Below are positions 16,421-25,191 of a DNA stretch of 64,000 nt, one piece after another. Position 1 is the stretch's first letter. Every line of letters begins with the position of its first letter. The notes under the pieces are model-generated. The model did not search any database and was not told the origin of the DNA. It was given only the letters and a program-made list of their open reading frames with translations. The translations under genes were made by a program, and so were the position numbers. Origin of the DNA: Sphingomonas sabuli (lineage in GTDB: Bacteria; Pseudomonadota; Alphaproteobacteria; Sphingomonadales; Sphingomonadaceae); the NCBI RefSeq assembly GCF_014352855.1, contig NZ_CP060697.1, positions 930,001-994,000 of the forward strand, written 5' to 3'.

Positions 16421-17101
16421 ATGCAATCTACTCGACTGTTCAGGTTCACCGCGGCGGCGTTTGCGCTCGCGTTTTCAACCACTTCGGTGGCAACCGTGCT
16501 GGTCGTTCGGGCCGCCGGGCCGTCTTCCAAAGTCTATCCGCCGGGCAAGGCCCTGCCGGAAAGCGCCAAGATCGAACTGCGCTCCGGCGACAGCGTGATG
16601 CTGCTCAACACCAACGGCGCACGCACGATTCGCGGCCCCGGCACCTTCGCCGTGGCGACCAACGACTCGCCCGGCGCCGGCGCGAATCGGCGGGCGCGGT
16701 TCAGCGCGATGCGGAGCAGCGCGGTGCCGCTGAACCCCAGCCCCTGGAATCTCGACATTACGCAAAGCGGCAAGATATGTGTCGCCAACGCCGGCAAGCT
16801 GACGTTGTGGCGGCCGCAAAAGGACGACGCGATCAAGCTGACCATCAAGGGCGCCGGCACCGAACAGACGATCGACTGGCCGGCGGGGACCGATACGCTG
16901 GCGTGGCCGGCGGCATTGCCGGTTACCGGCGGGTCGGAATATCAGCTGAGCCAGGCCAACAGCGGCGACAGCGCGCGCGTGACTTTTGTCACCCTTGCGA
17001 GCGCGCCCGCCGACAACATCGGCACGGCCCAGTCGCTGATTGCCAACGGCTGCAACAATCAGCTGGACGTGCTGGTCGAAACCGCGCCGTCGATGGACTG
17101 A
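16421..17101 (+). CDS. Exported FecR-like beta-rich protein of unknown function
   Basis: 226 aa. Signal peptide (residues 1-31, ALAFSTTSVATVLVVRAAG). The segment IELRSGDSVMLLNTNGARTIRGPGTF is the kind of SGD-x-V-x-LL...GxR-L-GPG motif seen in FecR-like periplasmic proteins. Two cysteines (about residues 120 and 212) could form a disulphide. In related bacteria such genes sit beside CHASE2 or TPR proteins; here it follows two other exported proteins by 27 nt. Its TGA abuts the TCA complement stop of the CaiB gene (TGATCA). I do not recognise a precise function. Confidence 0.6.
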   Translation: MQSTRLFRFTAAAFALAFSTTSVATVLVVRAAGPSSKVYPPGKALPESAKIELRSGDSVMLLNTNGARTIRGPGTFAVATNDSPGAGANRRARFSAMRSSAVPLNPSPWNLDITQSGKICVANAGKLTLWRPQKDDAIKLTIKGAGTEQTIDWPAGTDTLAWPAALPVTGGSEYQLSQANSGDSARVTFVTLASAPADNIGTAQSLIANGCNNQLDVLVETAPSMD

Positions 17102-18304
17102 TCAGCCGCCGACGACGTTGTCGTCGCGCAATCGCTGAACATCCGCCGGGCTGACGCCCAGTTCCCGGAGCACGTCGGCCGTATGTTCGCCCAGATTGGG
17201 CGGCGGCAGGTCAGCGTCCGCCCGCGCGCCGTCGATCCGCACCGGCGATCCGACCAGCGGCGTCCCGGCGATCATCCGTACCATCGCCCGGTGCTGCGCC
17301 TGCACGTCCTCCAGCGCCTGGCTGATCGTGTTGATCGGACCGGCGGGGATGCCTGCCTGCTCCAGCCGATCGAGCCAGTATGCGGCCGGGTGAAGGGCGA
17401 CGCATTGCGCGACGGCTTCGACCATCGCGGCGCGGTGGGAGACGCGGGCCGCGTTGCTGGCGAAGCGGCTGTCATCAATCCATTCGGGATGGCCGCACAA
17501 TTCGGCCAGACGGGCGAACTGGCGGTCGTTGCCGACTGCGATGATGATCCGCTGGTCCGATGCCGCGAAGGGCTGATACGGCACGATATTGGGATGGGTA
17601 TTGCCCTGTCGCGGCGGGTCCTTGCCCGACACCAGTGCATTCGACGACTGGTTGGCGAGCATTGCCAGCTGCGTGTCAAACAGGGCCATGTCGACATGCG
17701 CGCCCTCCCCCGACTTTTCGCGTCGATAAAGAGCGGCGATAATGGCCACGGCGGCGTACATGCCGGTGAACAGGTCAACGACCGCAACACCGACCCGCAT
17801 CGGCTCTCCACCCGCTTCGTCGTCGCCCTTGCCGGTGATGCTCATCAGGCCGCCCATCGCCTGGATGATGTAGTCATAGCCGGCGCGGCTGGCATACGGC
17901 CCATCCTGCCCGAAGCCGGTGATGGACGCGACCACCAGGCGCGGGTTGGCGGCGCGCAGGGACGCGGCGTCCAGACCGAACCGGGCCAGCCCGCCGACCT
18001 TGAAGTTTTCCACCACGACATCGGCAGAGGCGGCCAGCTGGCGCACCAGCGCGGCACCCGCCTCGGTACCGAAGTCGATCGCCGCCGAACGCTTGCCGCG
18101 GTTGGCCGCTAGGAAATAGGCCGCGACCTTCTGCCCGTCGCGATCGTGCCAGGGCGGACCCCAGTGCCGGGTATCGTCGCCCGCCCCCGGCCGCTCGATC
18201 TTGGTCACTTCGGCGCCAAGGTCGGCCAGCAATTGCGTGCACCACGGCCCGGCGAGCACGCGGCTGAGGTCGAGAACGCGAACCCCCGCGAGCGGAGCCG
18301 TCAC
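17102..18304 (-). CDS. CaiB/BaiF family CoA-transferase (type III)
   Basis: 400 aa. Type III CoA-transferase: APLAGVRVLDLSRVLAGPWCTQLLADLGAEVTKIE at the N-terminus, and the catalytic aspartate expected in the VDMALFDTQLAML region (~residue 187). Transfers CoA between carboxylates such as formyl, succinyl, carnitine or bile acids; the substrate is not readable. I place the start at GTG 18304, which overlaps the preceding TGA as GTGA and begins VTAPLAG like family members. An in-frame ATG at 18322 would add six residues. Last gene of the pgi-gor-oxidoreductase operon; co-function with those genes is not obvious. Confidence 0.92.
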   Translation of the reverse strand: MTAPLAGVRVLDLSRVLAGPWCTQLLADLGAEVTKIERPGAGDDTRHWGPPWHDRDGQKVAAYFLAANRGKRSAAIDFGTEAGAALVRQLAASADVVVENFKVGGLARFGLDAASLRAANPRLVVASITGFGQDGPYASRAGYDYIIQAMGGLMSITGKGDDEAGGEPMRVGVAVVDLFTGMYAAVAIIAALYRREKSGEGAHVDMALFDTQLAMLANQSSNALVSGKDPPRQGNTHPNIVPYQPFAASDQRIIIAVGNDRQFARLAELCGHPEWIDDSRFASNAARVSHRAAMVEAVAQCVALHPAAYWLDRLEQAGIPAGPINTISQALEDVQAQHRAMVRMIAGTPLVGSPVRIDGARADADLPPPNLGEHTADVLRELGVSPADVQRLRDDNVVGG

Positions 18305-19890
18305 GCCGCGCGCCTGCGCCACGGCCTGCGGTCGGCAAGGATGGCCTGCGCCGCATTATGCCCGGGCGCTCCGGTGACCCCGCCGCCGGGATGTGCGCCC
18401 GATCCGCACAGGTAGAGGCCCTTGACCGGCATGCGATAGTCGGCCGCCCCGATCATCGGCCGCGCGCTGAACAGCTGGTCGAGGCTCATCTTGCCGTGGA
18501 AGATGTCGCCGCCGATGAGGCCGAAGCGCCGTTCGAGGTCGAGCGGCGAGTGAATCTGTCGCCCGAGCACCGACTTGGCGAAGCCGGGCGCGTGCGCATC
18601 GACGGTGGCAATCACCGTGTCCGCCGCCTTGTCGCGCTCCTTGTCCCAACTGCGGCCCGGGCCGAGGTCGTAGCGGAAATGCTGGCAGAACAGCGACGCG
18701 ACATGCTTGCCCTTGGGCGCAAGCGAGGGGTCGAGCGTGGTCGGGATCAGCATTTCAACGACCGGCTTCTTCGACCAGCCGCTGACCCGCGCATCGACAT
18801 AGGCGCGGTCCATATAGTCTAGGCTCGGCGCGATGATGATTCCGGCGGTGAGGTGGTTGCCCTTCTTCGGCAGCACGGTGAACTTGGGCAGTTCGGACAA
18901 GGCAACGTTCATGCGAAAAGTCGCGCTTTCGCAGCGCCAGCCGTGCATGCGCGCGGCGATGTCCGGCTCCACGACGCGATCTGGCAGCAACGTGTCGAAC
19001 AGCAGCTTCGGATTGACCCCGGCGACGACGGTATCGGCGCGCCACGCCTTGCCGCCGGCGACAACGCCGGCTGCGCGGCCTTTTTCCACGATTAGTTCGT
19101 CGACCGGTGACGACAACACGATGTCGACACCCTTTTCCCTGCAGGCGCGGGCCATCGCCTGGGTGATCGAACCCATGCCGCCGATGGCATGACCCCAAGC
19201 GCCTTCCACGCCCGCAGCTTCACCAAATAGGTGATGGAGCAGCACATATCCTGTACCGGGATCGTATGGCGAGGCGAAGTTGCCGACCACGCCGTCGAAC
19301 CCGAACAGCGCCTTGGTCAGGTCCGCGGTGAAATGCCGCTCGAGGATTTCGCCGGCGCTTTTGACCGCGAAGTCATGGACCGTGCGCATCTCGGCCAGCG
19401 ACAGTCCGGCCATGTCGCGGCCAAGGGTCAGCAGTTTGGGCAAGGCGCCGATCTTCGACCCGGCATTGGGCGGCGCACGCAACAGCCATTTCTTGAGCAG
19501 GCGGACGACCGCTTCGAGTTCGGCGACATAGCGGTCGTAGCCATCGGCATCGGCGGCGCACAGCCGCTTGATCTCCTTCCGCGTCAGCCCGCCGCGGCCC
19601 GACAGCAGGTATTGGCCGTCGCCGGGAAGGAAATTGTCGGTCTTGCGCAACACGACCTTCAGCCCGTGCCGTTCCAGCTCCATGTCCTTGATGACCTTGG
19701 GCTGGAGCAGGCTGACCGTGTAGCTGGCCGCGGAATTGCGAAAGCCGGGCAGGAATTCGTCGGTCACCGCTGCCCCGCCGACCTTGTCCGCGGCTTCGAG
19801 GATGGTGACCTTGAAGCCTTTGCGGGCCAGATAGAAAGCGCAGGTCAGCCCGTTATGTCCGGCGCCAATGACGATCGCCCGGCCGCTCAT
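18301..19890 (-). CDS. FAD-dependent oxidoreductase, phytoene desaturase/PYROXD2-like
   Basis: 529 aa. Starts with the dinucleotide-binding GAGHNGLTCAFYLARKGFKVTILEA and continues with VGGAAVTDEFLPGFRNSAASY. The C-terminus has the flavin motif GLYLCGSGAHPGGGVTGAPGHNAAQAIL. This pattern fits the phytoene-desaturase superfamily, closest to PYROXD2-type proteins rather than CrtI. No other carotenoid genes are nearby, so a role in carotenoid synthesis is not supported. The ATG at 19890 overlaps the gor stop (ATGA); the frame is open further upstream without similarity. Substrate unknown; FAD binding is near certain. Confidence 0.88.
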   Translation of the reverse strand: MSGRAIVIGAGHNGLTCAFYLARKGFKVTILEAADKVGGAAVTDEFLPGFRNSAASYTVSLLQPKVIKDMELERHGLKVVLRKTDNFLPGDGQYLLSGRGGLTRKEIKRLCAADADGYDRYVAELEAVVRLLKKWLLRAPPNAGSKIGALPKLLTLGRDMAGLSLAEMRTVHDFAVKSAGEILERHFTADLTKALFGFDGVVGNFASPYDPGTGYVLLHHLFGEAAGVEGAWGHAIGGMGSITQAMARACREKGVDIVLSSPVDELIVEKGRAAGVVAGGKAWRADTVVAGVNPKLLFDTLLPDRVVEPDIAARMHGWRCESATFRMNVALSELPKFTVLPKKGNHLTAGIIIAPSLDYMDRAYVDARVSGWSKKPVVEMLIPTTLDPSLAPKGKHVASLFCQHFRYDLGPGRSWDKERDKAADTVIATVDAHAPGFAKSVLGRQIHSPLDLERRFGLIGGDIFHGKMSLDQLFSARPMIGAADYRMPVKGLYLCGSGAHPGGGVTGAPGHNAAQAILADRRPWRRRAA

Positions 19891-21227
19891 CGCATCAGCA
19901 CCAACTCTTCCGCCATGGTCGGGTGAAGCGCGACGGTGGCGTCGAAATCGGATTTCTTGAGCCTGGCCTTTACCGCGATCGCCGCGGCCTGGAGTATCTC
20001 CGGGGCGTCGGGACCGATCATGTGGACGCCCACCACCTCGTCGCTGTCGTCGTCGACCACCAGCTTGTAGAGCGACCGTTCGTCGCGCCCGGCAAGCACG
20101 TTCTTCATCGGGCGAAAGTCGGACGTGTAGGTTTTGACCGCACCCAGCTTCTCGCGCGCCTGGCTTTCGGTCATCCCGACCGCACCGATCGGCGGGTGGC
20201 TGAAAACCGCAGACGGGATGGCGCCATAGTCGACCCGGCACTTTTCCTTGCCGAAGAAGCTTTCCGCGAACGCCTGGCCCTCGCGGATCGCGACGGGGGT
20301 AAGTTGCACCCGGTTGGTGACGTCGCCGACCGCGAAGATGCTGTCGACCGACGTTCGGTTATCTTCATCCACCTTGATCGCGCCATGGTCGCCAAGCTCG
20401 ACCCCCGCGCTGTCGCAGCCGAGACCGTCCGTGTTGGGCTGACGGCCGACCGCGAACAGGGCCTCGTCCGCTTCGATGTCGTCGCAACCGGTCATCGTCA
20501 GCTTCAGTCCGCCGCCGTCCACCCGTTCGATATGGTCGATCTTGGAATTGAACTTGAAGTCGATGCCCTTGCGCACGCTGATCTGCAGCAGCCGGTCGAC
20601 CACCTGCTGGTCGTAGCCGCGAAGCAGTACGTCGCTGCGGTTGACGATGGTCACCGATGATCCGAATTCGTTGAAAATGCCGGCGAATTCGTTGGCGATA
20701 TAGCCGCCCCCGACGATCACGATGCGCTTCGGAATGCGGTCGAGGTGGAACACTTCGTTGGAGCTAATCGCAAGGTCGATACCCGGAATTTCGGGCATTA
20801 GCGGGCGGGCGCCTGTGGCAATCAGGATCTTGTCGGCGGTGATTTCGCGCCCTGAAGCCAGCCGCACCGACCGGGGCCCGGAAAGGACCGCGCGTTCCTT
20901 GAAAATCTCGACGTCATGGCTGTCGAGCGTGTTGGTGTAGGCGTCTTCGATCCGGTTGACTTCGGCCAGCACGTTGTCGCGCAGCACTTCCCAGTTGAAC
21001 GACTTGTGCGGCACGTCCCAGCCGAACATCGCCGCGTCGTCGAGGTCTTCGGCGAAGTGAGCGCCGTAGACCAGCAGCTTCTTCGGCACGCAGCCGCGGA
21101 TCACGCAGGTGCCGCCAACGCGGAATTCCTCGGCCACGCCGACCTTGGCGCCGTGCGCCGCGGCCACGCGCGAGGCACGCACTCCACCCGATCCGGCGCC
21201 AATCACGAACAGGTCGAAGTCAGCCAC
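19887..21227 (-). CDS. gor: Glutathione-disulfide reductase
   Basis: 446 aa. Reduces GSSG with NADPH in the cytoplasm. Seen: FAD fold GAGSGGVRASRVAA, the redox disulphide GGTCVIRGCVPKK, the NADPH fold VIVGGGYIANEFAG with a downstream NRSDVLLRG, the FAVGRQPNTDGLG motif, and the C-terminal catalytic histidine in TVALHPTMAEELV. The HPTMAEE block separates glutathione reductases from lipoamide dehydrogenases. GTG start at 21227; its G is also the last base of the pgi TAG (TAGTG), a 1-nt overlap that favours reinitiation. The upstream neighbour pgi can feed the NADPH-forming oxidative pathways, which makes functional sense. Confidence 0.96.
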   Translation of the reverse strand: MADFDLFVIGAGSGGVRASRVAAAHGAKVGVAEEFRVGGTCVIRGCVPKKLLVYGAHFAEDLDDAAMFGWDVPHKSFNWEVLRDNVLAEVNRIEDAYTNTLDSHDVEIFKERAVLSGPRSVRLASGREITADKILIATGARPLMPEIPGIDLAISSNEVFHLDRIPKRIVIVGGGYIANEFAGIFNEFGSSVTIVNRSDVLLRGYDQQVVDRLLQISVRKGIDFKFNSKIDHIERVDGGGLKLTMTGCDDIEADEALFAVGRQPNTDGLGCDSAGVELGDHGAIKVDEDNRTSVDSIFAVGDVTNRVQLTPVAIREGQAFAESFFGKEKCRVDYGAIPSAVFSHPPIGAVGMTESQAREKLGAVKTYTSDFRPMKNVLAGRDERSLYKLVVDDDSDEVVGVHMIGPDAPEILQAAAIAVKARLKKSDFDATVALHPTMAEELVLMR

Positions 21228-22723
21228 TACAATCCCGCTTTCTCGATCAGGGCCAGTGTCGACGGGTCGAAACTGTCCTCGTCCGCGCCGCTGGCCAGCT
21301 GCCCGGCGATCTGCTTGCCCAGCTCCACGCCGAACTGGTCGAAGGGATTGATCCCCAGCAAGACCGCGTTGGTGAAGGTCCGATGCTCGTAAAAGGCCAA
21401 CAGCGCGCCCAAAGTCCGCGCATCGAGCCGGTCGAGCAGGATGGTCGCGCTGGGCCGGTTGCCGGCATAGCTGCGGTGCGGATCGTCGCTGGCCTTGCCG
21501 CGCATCAGCGCCGCGCCTTGGGCGAAGGCGTTGAGCAGCAGCTGCCGATGCTGGTCCGGCACCGCACCGTCGCTTTCCGCGACGGCAACGAATTCGACCG
21601 GGATCAGCGCTGTCCCCTGGTGCAGCAGCTGAAACACCGCATGTTGCGCGTCCGTGCCCGTTCCACCCCACACCACCGGCCCGCTCGGCCGGCCCAGCGG
21701 CTGGCCTTCGGCGGTCACCGATTTCCCGTTGGACTCCATTTCAAGCTGCTGGAGGAAGGGCACCAGCAGACGCAACCGTTCGTCATACGGGAACACCGCG
21801 CGCGTCTGGCTGCCCAGCTTCTGCGTGTAGAGCAGATCGGCGAAGGCGGCCGTGAGGACCACGTTTTCGCGCCCGTCGGCATAACGGAAATGGCGGTCCA
21901 TTTCCGCGGCGCCTTCCAGCAATTCTTCGAACCGGTCCCAGCCGAGCGCCAGCGCCGCGGAAACCGAGACCGCGCTCCACAACGAATAGCGGCCCCCGAC
22001 GCCTTCGGAAAAAGTGAGGATGCGGCTTTCGTCGACACCGGCGGCGAGCGCGGCGTCGGGCGACGCAGTGACCGCCACCACGCGCCCGTAGGCGTCATCC
22101 ACGCCGCCTTCGCGCAGCCAGGCCAGCGCCGATTCCAGATTGGCCATGGTTTCGGCGGTTGTGAAGGTCTTCGAAGCGGCGACGACCAAGGTGCTGACCG
22201 GGTCCAGCCCATCGACCGAATCCTCGAACGCCTGCGGGTCGATGTTCGACAGGAACCGGATGTCCATTCTCGCCCCGTCGCGGCCGAGCGAATCGACCAC
22301 CACTTCCGGGCCCAGCACCGATCCGCCGATGCCGATGTGAAGGACGGCGTCGATCTCGCCGAACGCGCCGGCTTCGACCGCGTCGACCAGTCCGCGCATC
22401 CGGGCGCGTCGCGCCGCCGCGGCCTGAACCGCTTCCGGATTGCCCGAGCCGCGCTCGGCGACATGCTCGGCGGCGCGGCGTTCGGTGACGTTGACGATGT
22501 CGCCGGCAAACAAGGCATCGCGGGCGGCCGCGAAGCCGCGCGCCTGGGCCAAATCCGCAAAAGCGCTGACCAGCCCATCATCCAGATGGGTCTTGGACCA
22601 GTCGAAATAGATGCCTGCCACCTCGCGGGACAGGGTTGCCAGCCGGTCCGGCCCGGCAGCGAACAGCTGCTCCAGGCTTTGCAGCGCATGCGTTTCGATC
22701 GGCGTCCACGGGTCTGTCGGCAT
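21227..22723 (-). CDS. pgi: Glucose-6-phosphate isomerase
   Basis: 498 aa, somewhat shorter than the ~550 aa E. coli enzyme. Interconverts glucose 6-phosphate and fructose 6-phosphate. Two SIS domains are visible: VLHIGIGGSVLGPEVV and VVAASKTFTTAETM in the first, FPYDERLRLLVPFLQQLEMESNGKS in the second, plus VVWGGTGTDAQHA and the C-terminal INPFDQFGVELGK. The usual NxTExRAxLH region reads VTERRAAEH, an alphaproteobacterial-type variant. First gene of the pgi-gor-oxidoreductase-CaiB operon; divergent from lepB over 76 nt. Confidence 0.97.
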   Translation of the reverse strand: MPTDPWTPIETHALQSLEQLFAAGPDRLATLSREVAGIYFDWSKTHLDDGLVSAFADLAQARGFAAARDALFAGDIVNVTERRAAEHVAERGSGNPEAVQAAAARRARMRGLVDAVEAGAFGEIDAVLHIGIGGSVLGPEVVVDSLGRDGARMDIRFLSNIDPQAFEDSVDGLDPVSTLVVAASKTFTTAETMANLESALAWLREGGVDDAYGRVVAVTASPDAALAAGVDESRILTFSEGVGGRYSLWSAVSVSAALALGWDRFEELLEGAAEMDRHFRYADGRENVVLTAAFADLLYTQKLGSQTRAVFPYDERLRLLVPFLQQLEMESNGKSVTAEGQPLGRPSGPVVWGGTGTDAQHAVFQLLHQGTALIPVEFVAVAESDGAVPDQHRQLLLNAFAQGAALMRGKASDDPHRSYAGNRPSATILLDRLDARTLGALLAFYEHRTFTNAVLLGINPFDQFGVELGKQIAGQLASGADEDSFDPSTLALIEKAGL

Positions 22724-22799
22724 TGGCCGGTGTCATACCGGCGGCGCCGGATATTGCCATAGCTTGACGCAGGGCAGTTGCGCCTCGACAGAGCGAGCG

Positions 22800-23630
22800 A
22801 TGCGCCGACCGTCCGATCAAAAAGCCAAGGAACCCGAAAGCGCGGGCGGGACGGTGCGTTTCATCCTGATCGTCATGGCGGCGGCCTGGCTGTTCCGCAG
22901 CCTGCTGTTCACGCCCTTCAGCATTCCGTCCGGGTCGATGCTGCCGTCGCTGTACATCGGCGATTATCTGGTCGTGTCCAAATGGCCCTACGGCTATTCG
23001 CGATACAGCTTTCCGTTCGCCTTTCCGCCTTTCCCGGGCCGGATCCTGCCCAAGCTGCCGGAACGCGGCGACGTGGTCGTATTCTCCTCGCCGAGCGGCT
23101 CCGGCGAGGATTTGATCAAGCGGGTCATCGGATTGCCGGGCGACACCATCGAATTGCGCGACGGCCATGTCGTCCTCAACAACCGGCCGCTTGGCCGCAG
23201 CGCAGAGCGCCCCGTCGAAATCCCGCTGTCCGCCAACAGCCCGTGCCGCCGAATCACCGGGCCGGGCACCGCGTCGATCACGACCGACGGCGCCACCTGC
23301 GCCTACCCCAGCTATCGCGAGACGCTCCCCAACGGCGTCAGCTACCGGGTGATCGACCAGGTCGATAATCCGATTGCCGACACCTTTGGCCCGGTGACCG
23401 TGCCCGCCGGTCACCTGTTCATGATGGGCGACAATCGCGATGACAGCCTCGACAGCCGCTACGAGCAGGCGACCGGCGGCGTCGGCTTCCTGCCGCTCGA
23501 CCATGTCGTCGGACGCGCGGCGGTGACTTTCTGGTCGACCGACGGCACCGCCAGCTATTTCAAGCCGTGGACGTGGTTCATCGCGATGCGCAGCGAACGC
23601 TTCGGCAACGATTATACGGAAGCCCGATGA
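22800..23630 (+). CDS. lepB: Signal peptidase I
   Basis: 276 aa. Removes signal peptides from Sec/Tat substrates at the outer face of the inner membrane. One N-terminal membrane segment (~20-37) precedes the catalytic serine in IPSGSMLPSL (S46); the general base lysine is K107 in DLIKRVIGLPGD; box E MMGDNRDDSLDSR follows. A ~40-residue insertion with a cysteine pair (CRRITGPG...CAYPSY) lies between boxes C/D and E. The stop overlaps the rnc start (ATGA). lepB-rnc-era is a conserved bacterial cluster. Confidence 0.97.
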   Translation: MRRPSDQKAKEPESAGGTVRFILIVMAAAWLFRSLLFTPFSIPSGSMLPSLYIGDYLVVSKWPYGYSRYSFPFAFPPFPGRILPKLPERGDVVVFSSPSGSGEDLIKRVIGLPGDTIELRDGHVVLNNRPLGRSAERPVEIPLSANSPCRRITGPGTASITTDGATCAYPSYRETLPNGVSYRVIDQVDNPIADTFGPVTVPAGHLFMMGDNRDDSLDSRYEQATGGVGFLPLDHVVGRAAVTFWSTDGTASYFKPWTWFIAMRSERFGNDYTEAR

Positions 23631-24292
23631 GCCGGAGCGTCGCCGACTTTGTTGCCGAACGGTTCGGGCACCAGCCGCGCGACGTGGCGCTATTCGAAGC
23701 GGCCGTGACCCATTCCAGCACGCGAGATGTCGATTACGAGCGGCTTGAATTCCTCGGCGACCGCGTGCTCGGCCTGAGCATCGCCCGCTGGCTGTACGAG
23801 CGGTTTCCAAACGAGCCGGAAGGCAAGCTGTCGCAGCGTTTCAACACGCTGGTCGACCGTGCCACCTGCGGCGAGATCGGCCGCGGCATCGGGCTGCCCG
23901 ACGTGATCCGAGTCGGCAAGCAAGCGCGCGAGGACGGGGCGAGCAGCAGCGACAATGTCGTCGGCGATGTGGTCGAAGCCGTGATGGGCGCCATCTTTCT
24001 CGAGGCTGGGCTGGAAACAGCCGAGCAGATCATCCGCCGCCTGTGGCAGCCGTTGGTCGACGAGCAGCGAAGCGCCCCCAAGCATCCCAAGTCCGCCTTG
24101 CAGGAGTTTGCCGCCGCGCGCAGCCTGCCCAATCCCCATTACGAGGTGGTCGATCGCAGCGGGGCCCAGCATCTGCCGCAATTCACTATTCGCGTGTCGC
24201 TGCCTGGGCATGGCGACGCGGAAGCGCAGGGCACGAGCAAGCAGGAGGCCGAGACCGAGGCGGCCAAGGCGTTGCTGGAGAAGCTGCGATGA
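23627..24292 (+). CDS. rnc: Ribonuclease III
   Basis: 221 aa. Double-strand-specific endonuclease for rRNA and mRNA processing. The RNase III domain holds the signature ERLEFLGDRVLGL (~residues 37-50) with catalytic acidic residues, and DVVEAVMGAIFLEAG; the C-terminal double-stranded RNA-binding domain is seen as PKSALQEFAAARSLPNPHYEV and ending EAETEAAKALLEKL. The arginine in FLGDRVL replaces the more common alanine or glutamate. ATG overlaps the lepB stop and the TGA overlaps the era ATG, so all three proteins are coupled in translation. Confidence 0.97.
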   Translation: MSRSVADFVAERFGHQPRDVALFEAAVTHSSTRDVDYERLEFLGDRVLGLSIARWLYERFPNEPEGKLSQRFNTLVDRATCGEIGRGIGLPDVIRVGKQAREDGASSSDNVVGDVVEAVMGAIFLEAGLETAEQIIRRLWQPLVDEQRSAPKHPKSALQEFAAARSLPNPHYEVVDRSGAQHLPQFTIRVSLPGHGDAEAQGTSKQEAETEAAKALLEKLR

Positions 24293-25191
24293 CGGGCGAA
24301 CAAACGCGCGCGGGCTTCGCCGCGGTGATCGGGGCGCCCAACGCGGGCAAGTCGACGCTGGTCAATGCGCTGGTCGGGCAAAAGGTCGCCATCGTCAGCG
24401 CGAAGGCACAGACGACACGCGCCCGGCTGATGGGCATTGCCATCGCCGGCGAAGCGCAGATCCTTCTGGTCGACACGCCCGGCATCTTCACGCCCAAGCG
24501 GCGGCTCGACCGGGCCATGGTGCAGGCGGCATGGAGCGGTTCGGAAGACGCCGATCTGACCTTGCTGGTGGTCGATTCCAACGCCGGCATCACCAGGGAA
24601 GTGGAGCGCGCTGTTGCCGGGCTGGAAACGCGCCAGCATCCGTTGTTCATCGCCCTCAACAAAGTTGACCTGGTCAAGAAGGAAAAGCTGCTTGGCCTGT
24701 CGGCGATGCTGACCGAACGGCTGGACCCCGACCGCCTGTTCATGATCAGCGCCGCGACCGGTGACGGGGTCGCTGATCTCAAGGCCGCCCTGGCGGAGGC
24801 GGTGCCCGAAGGTCCGTGGCTATACCCCGAAGATCAGGTGTCCGACGCCACCGACCGGATGATCGCCGCCGAGCTGACCCGCGAGCAGATCTACGAACAG
24901 CTGCACCAGGAATTGCCCTACGCGACCGCGATCGAGACCGAGACGTGGGAAGACCGCCCCGACGGCTCCACCGCGATCCGCCAGCAGATCCTGGTCGGGC
25001 GCGACAGCCAGAAGGCGATCGTCATCGGCAAGGGGGGCAAGCGGCTGCGCGAGATTGGCGAACGGGCCCGGGCGGAAATCGCCGCCCATCTTGGCCGCAA
25101 GGTCCACCTGTTCCTGCACGTGAAGGTCAATCCGCGCTGGGACGAAGACCGCGGCCTGTACCGCGATATCGGCCTGGAGTGGGCGGACTAG
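24289..25191 (+). CDS. era: GTPase Era
   Basis: 300 aa. Ribosome-assembly GTPase that binds the 3' end of 16S rRNA. G1 GAPNAGKST, G2 around AQTTRARLMG, G3 DTPGIF, G4 NKVDLV and a C-terminal KH domain (IVIGKGGKRLREIGERAR, GIGKGG-type loop) are all present. Standard length. Third gene of lepB-rnc-era with a 4-nt overlap to rnc. recO, a frequent next gene, is absent; instead the gene converges on the sirtuin, sharing CTAG at 25188-25191 for both stops. Confidence 0.97.
   Translation: MTGEQTRAGFAAVIGAPNAGKSTLVNALVGQKVAIVSAKAQTTRARLMGIAIAGEAQILLVDTPGIFTPKRRLDRAMVQAAWSGSEDADLTLLVVDSNAGITREVERAVAGLETRQHPLFIALNKVDLVKKEKLLGLSAMLTERLDPDRLFMISAATGDGVADLKAALAEAVPEGPWLYPEDQVSDATDRMIAAELTREQIYEQLHQELPYATAIETETWEDRPDGSTAIRQQILVGRDSQKAIVIGKGGKRLREIGERARAEIAAHLGRKVHLFLHVKVNPRWDEDRGLYRDIGLEWAD

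Noticed and set aside
18305..18322. Longer ATG start for the CaiB-family gene
   Set aside because: It would overlap the upstream gene by 22 nt and add residues outside the family; GTG 18304 gives the GTGA junction seen repeatedly here.
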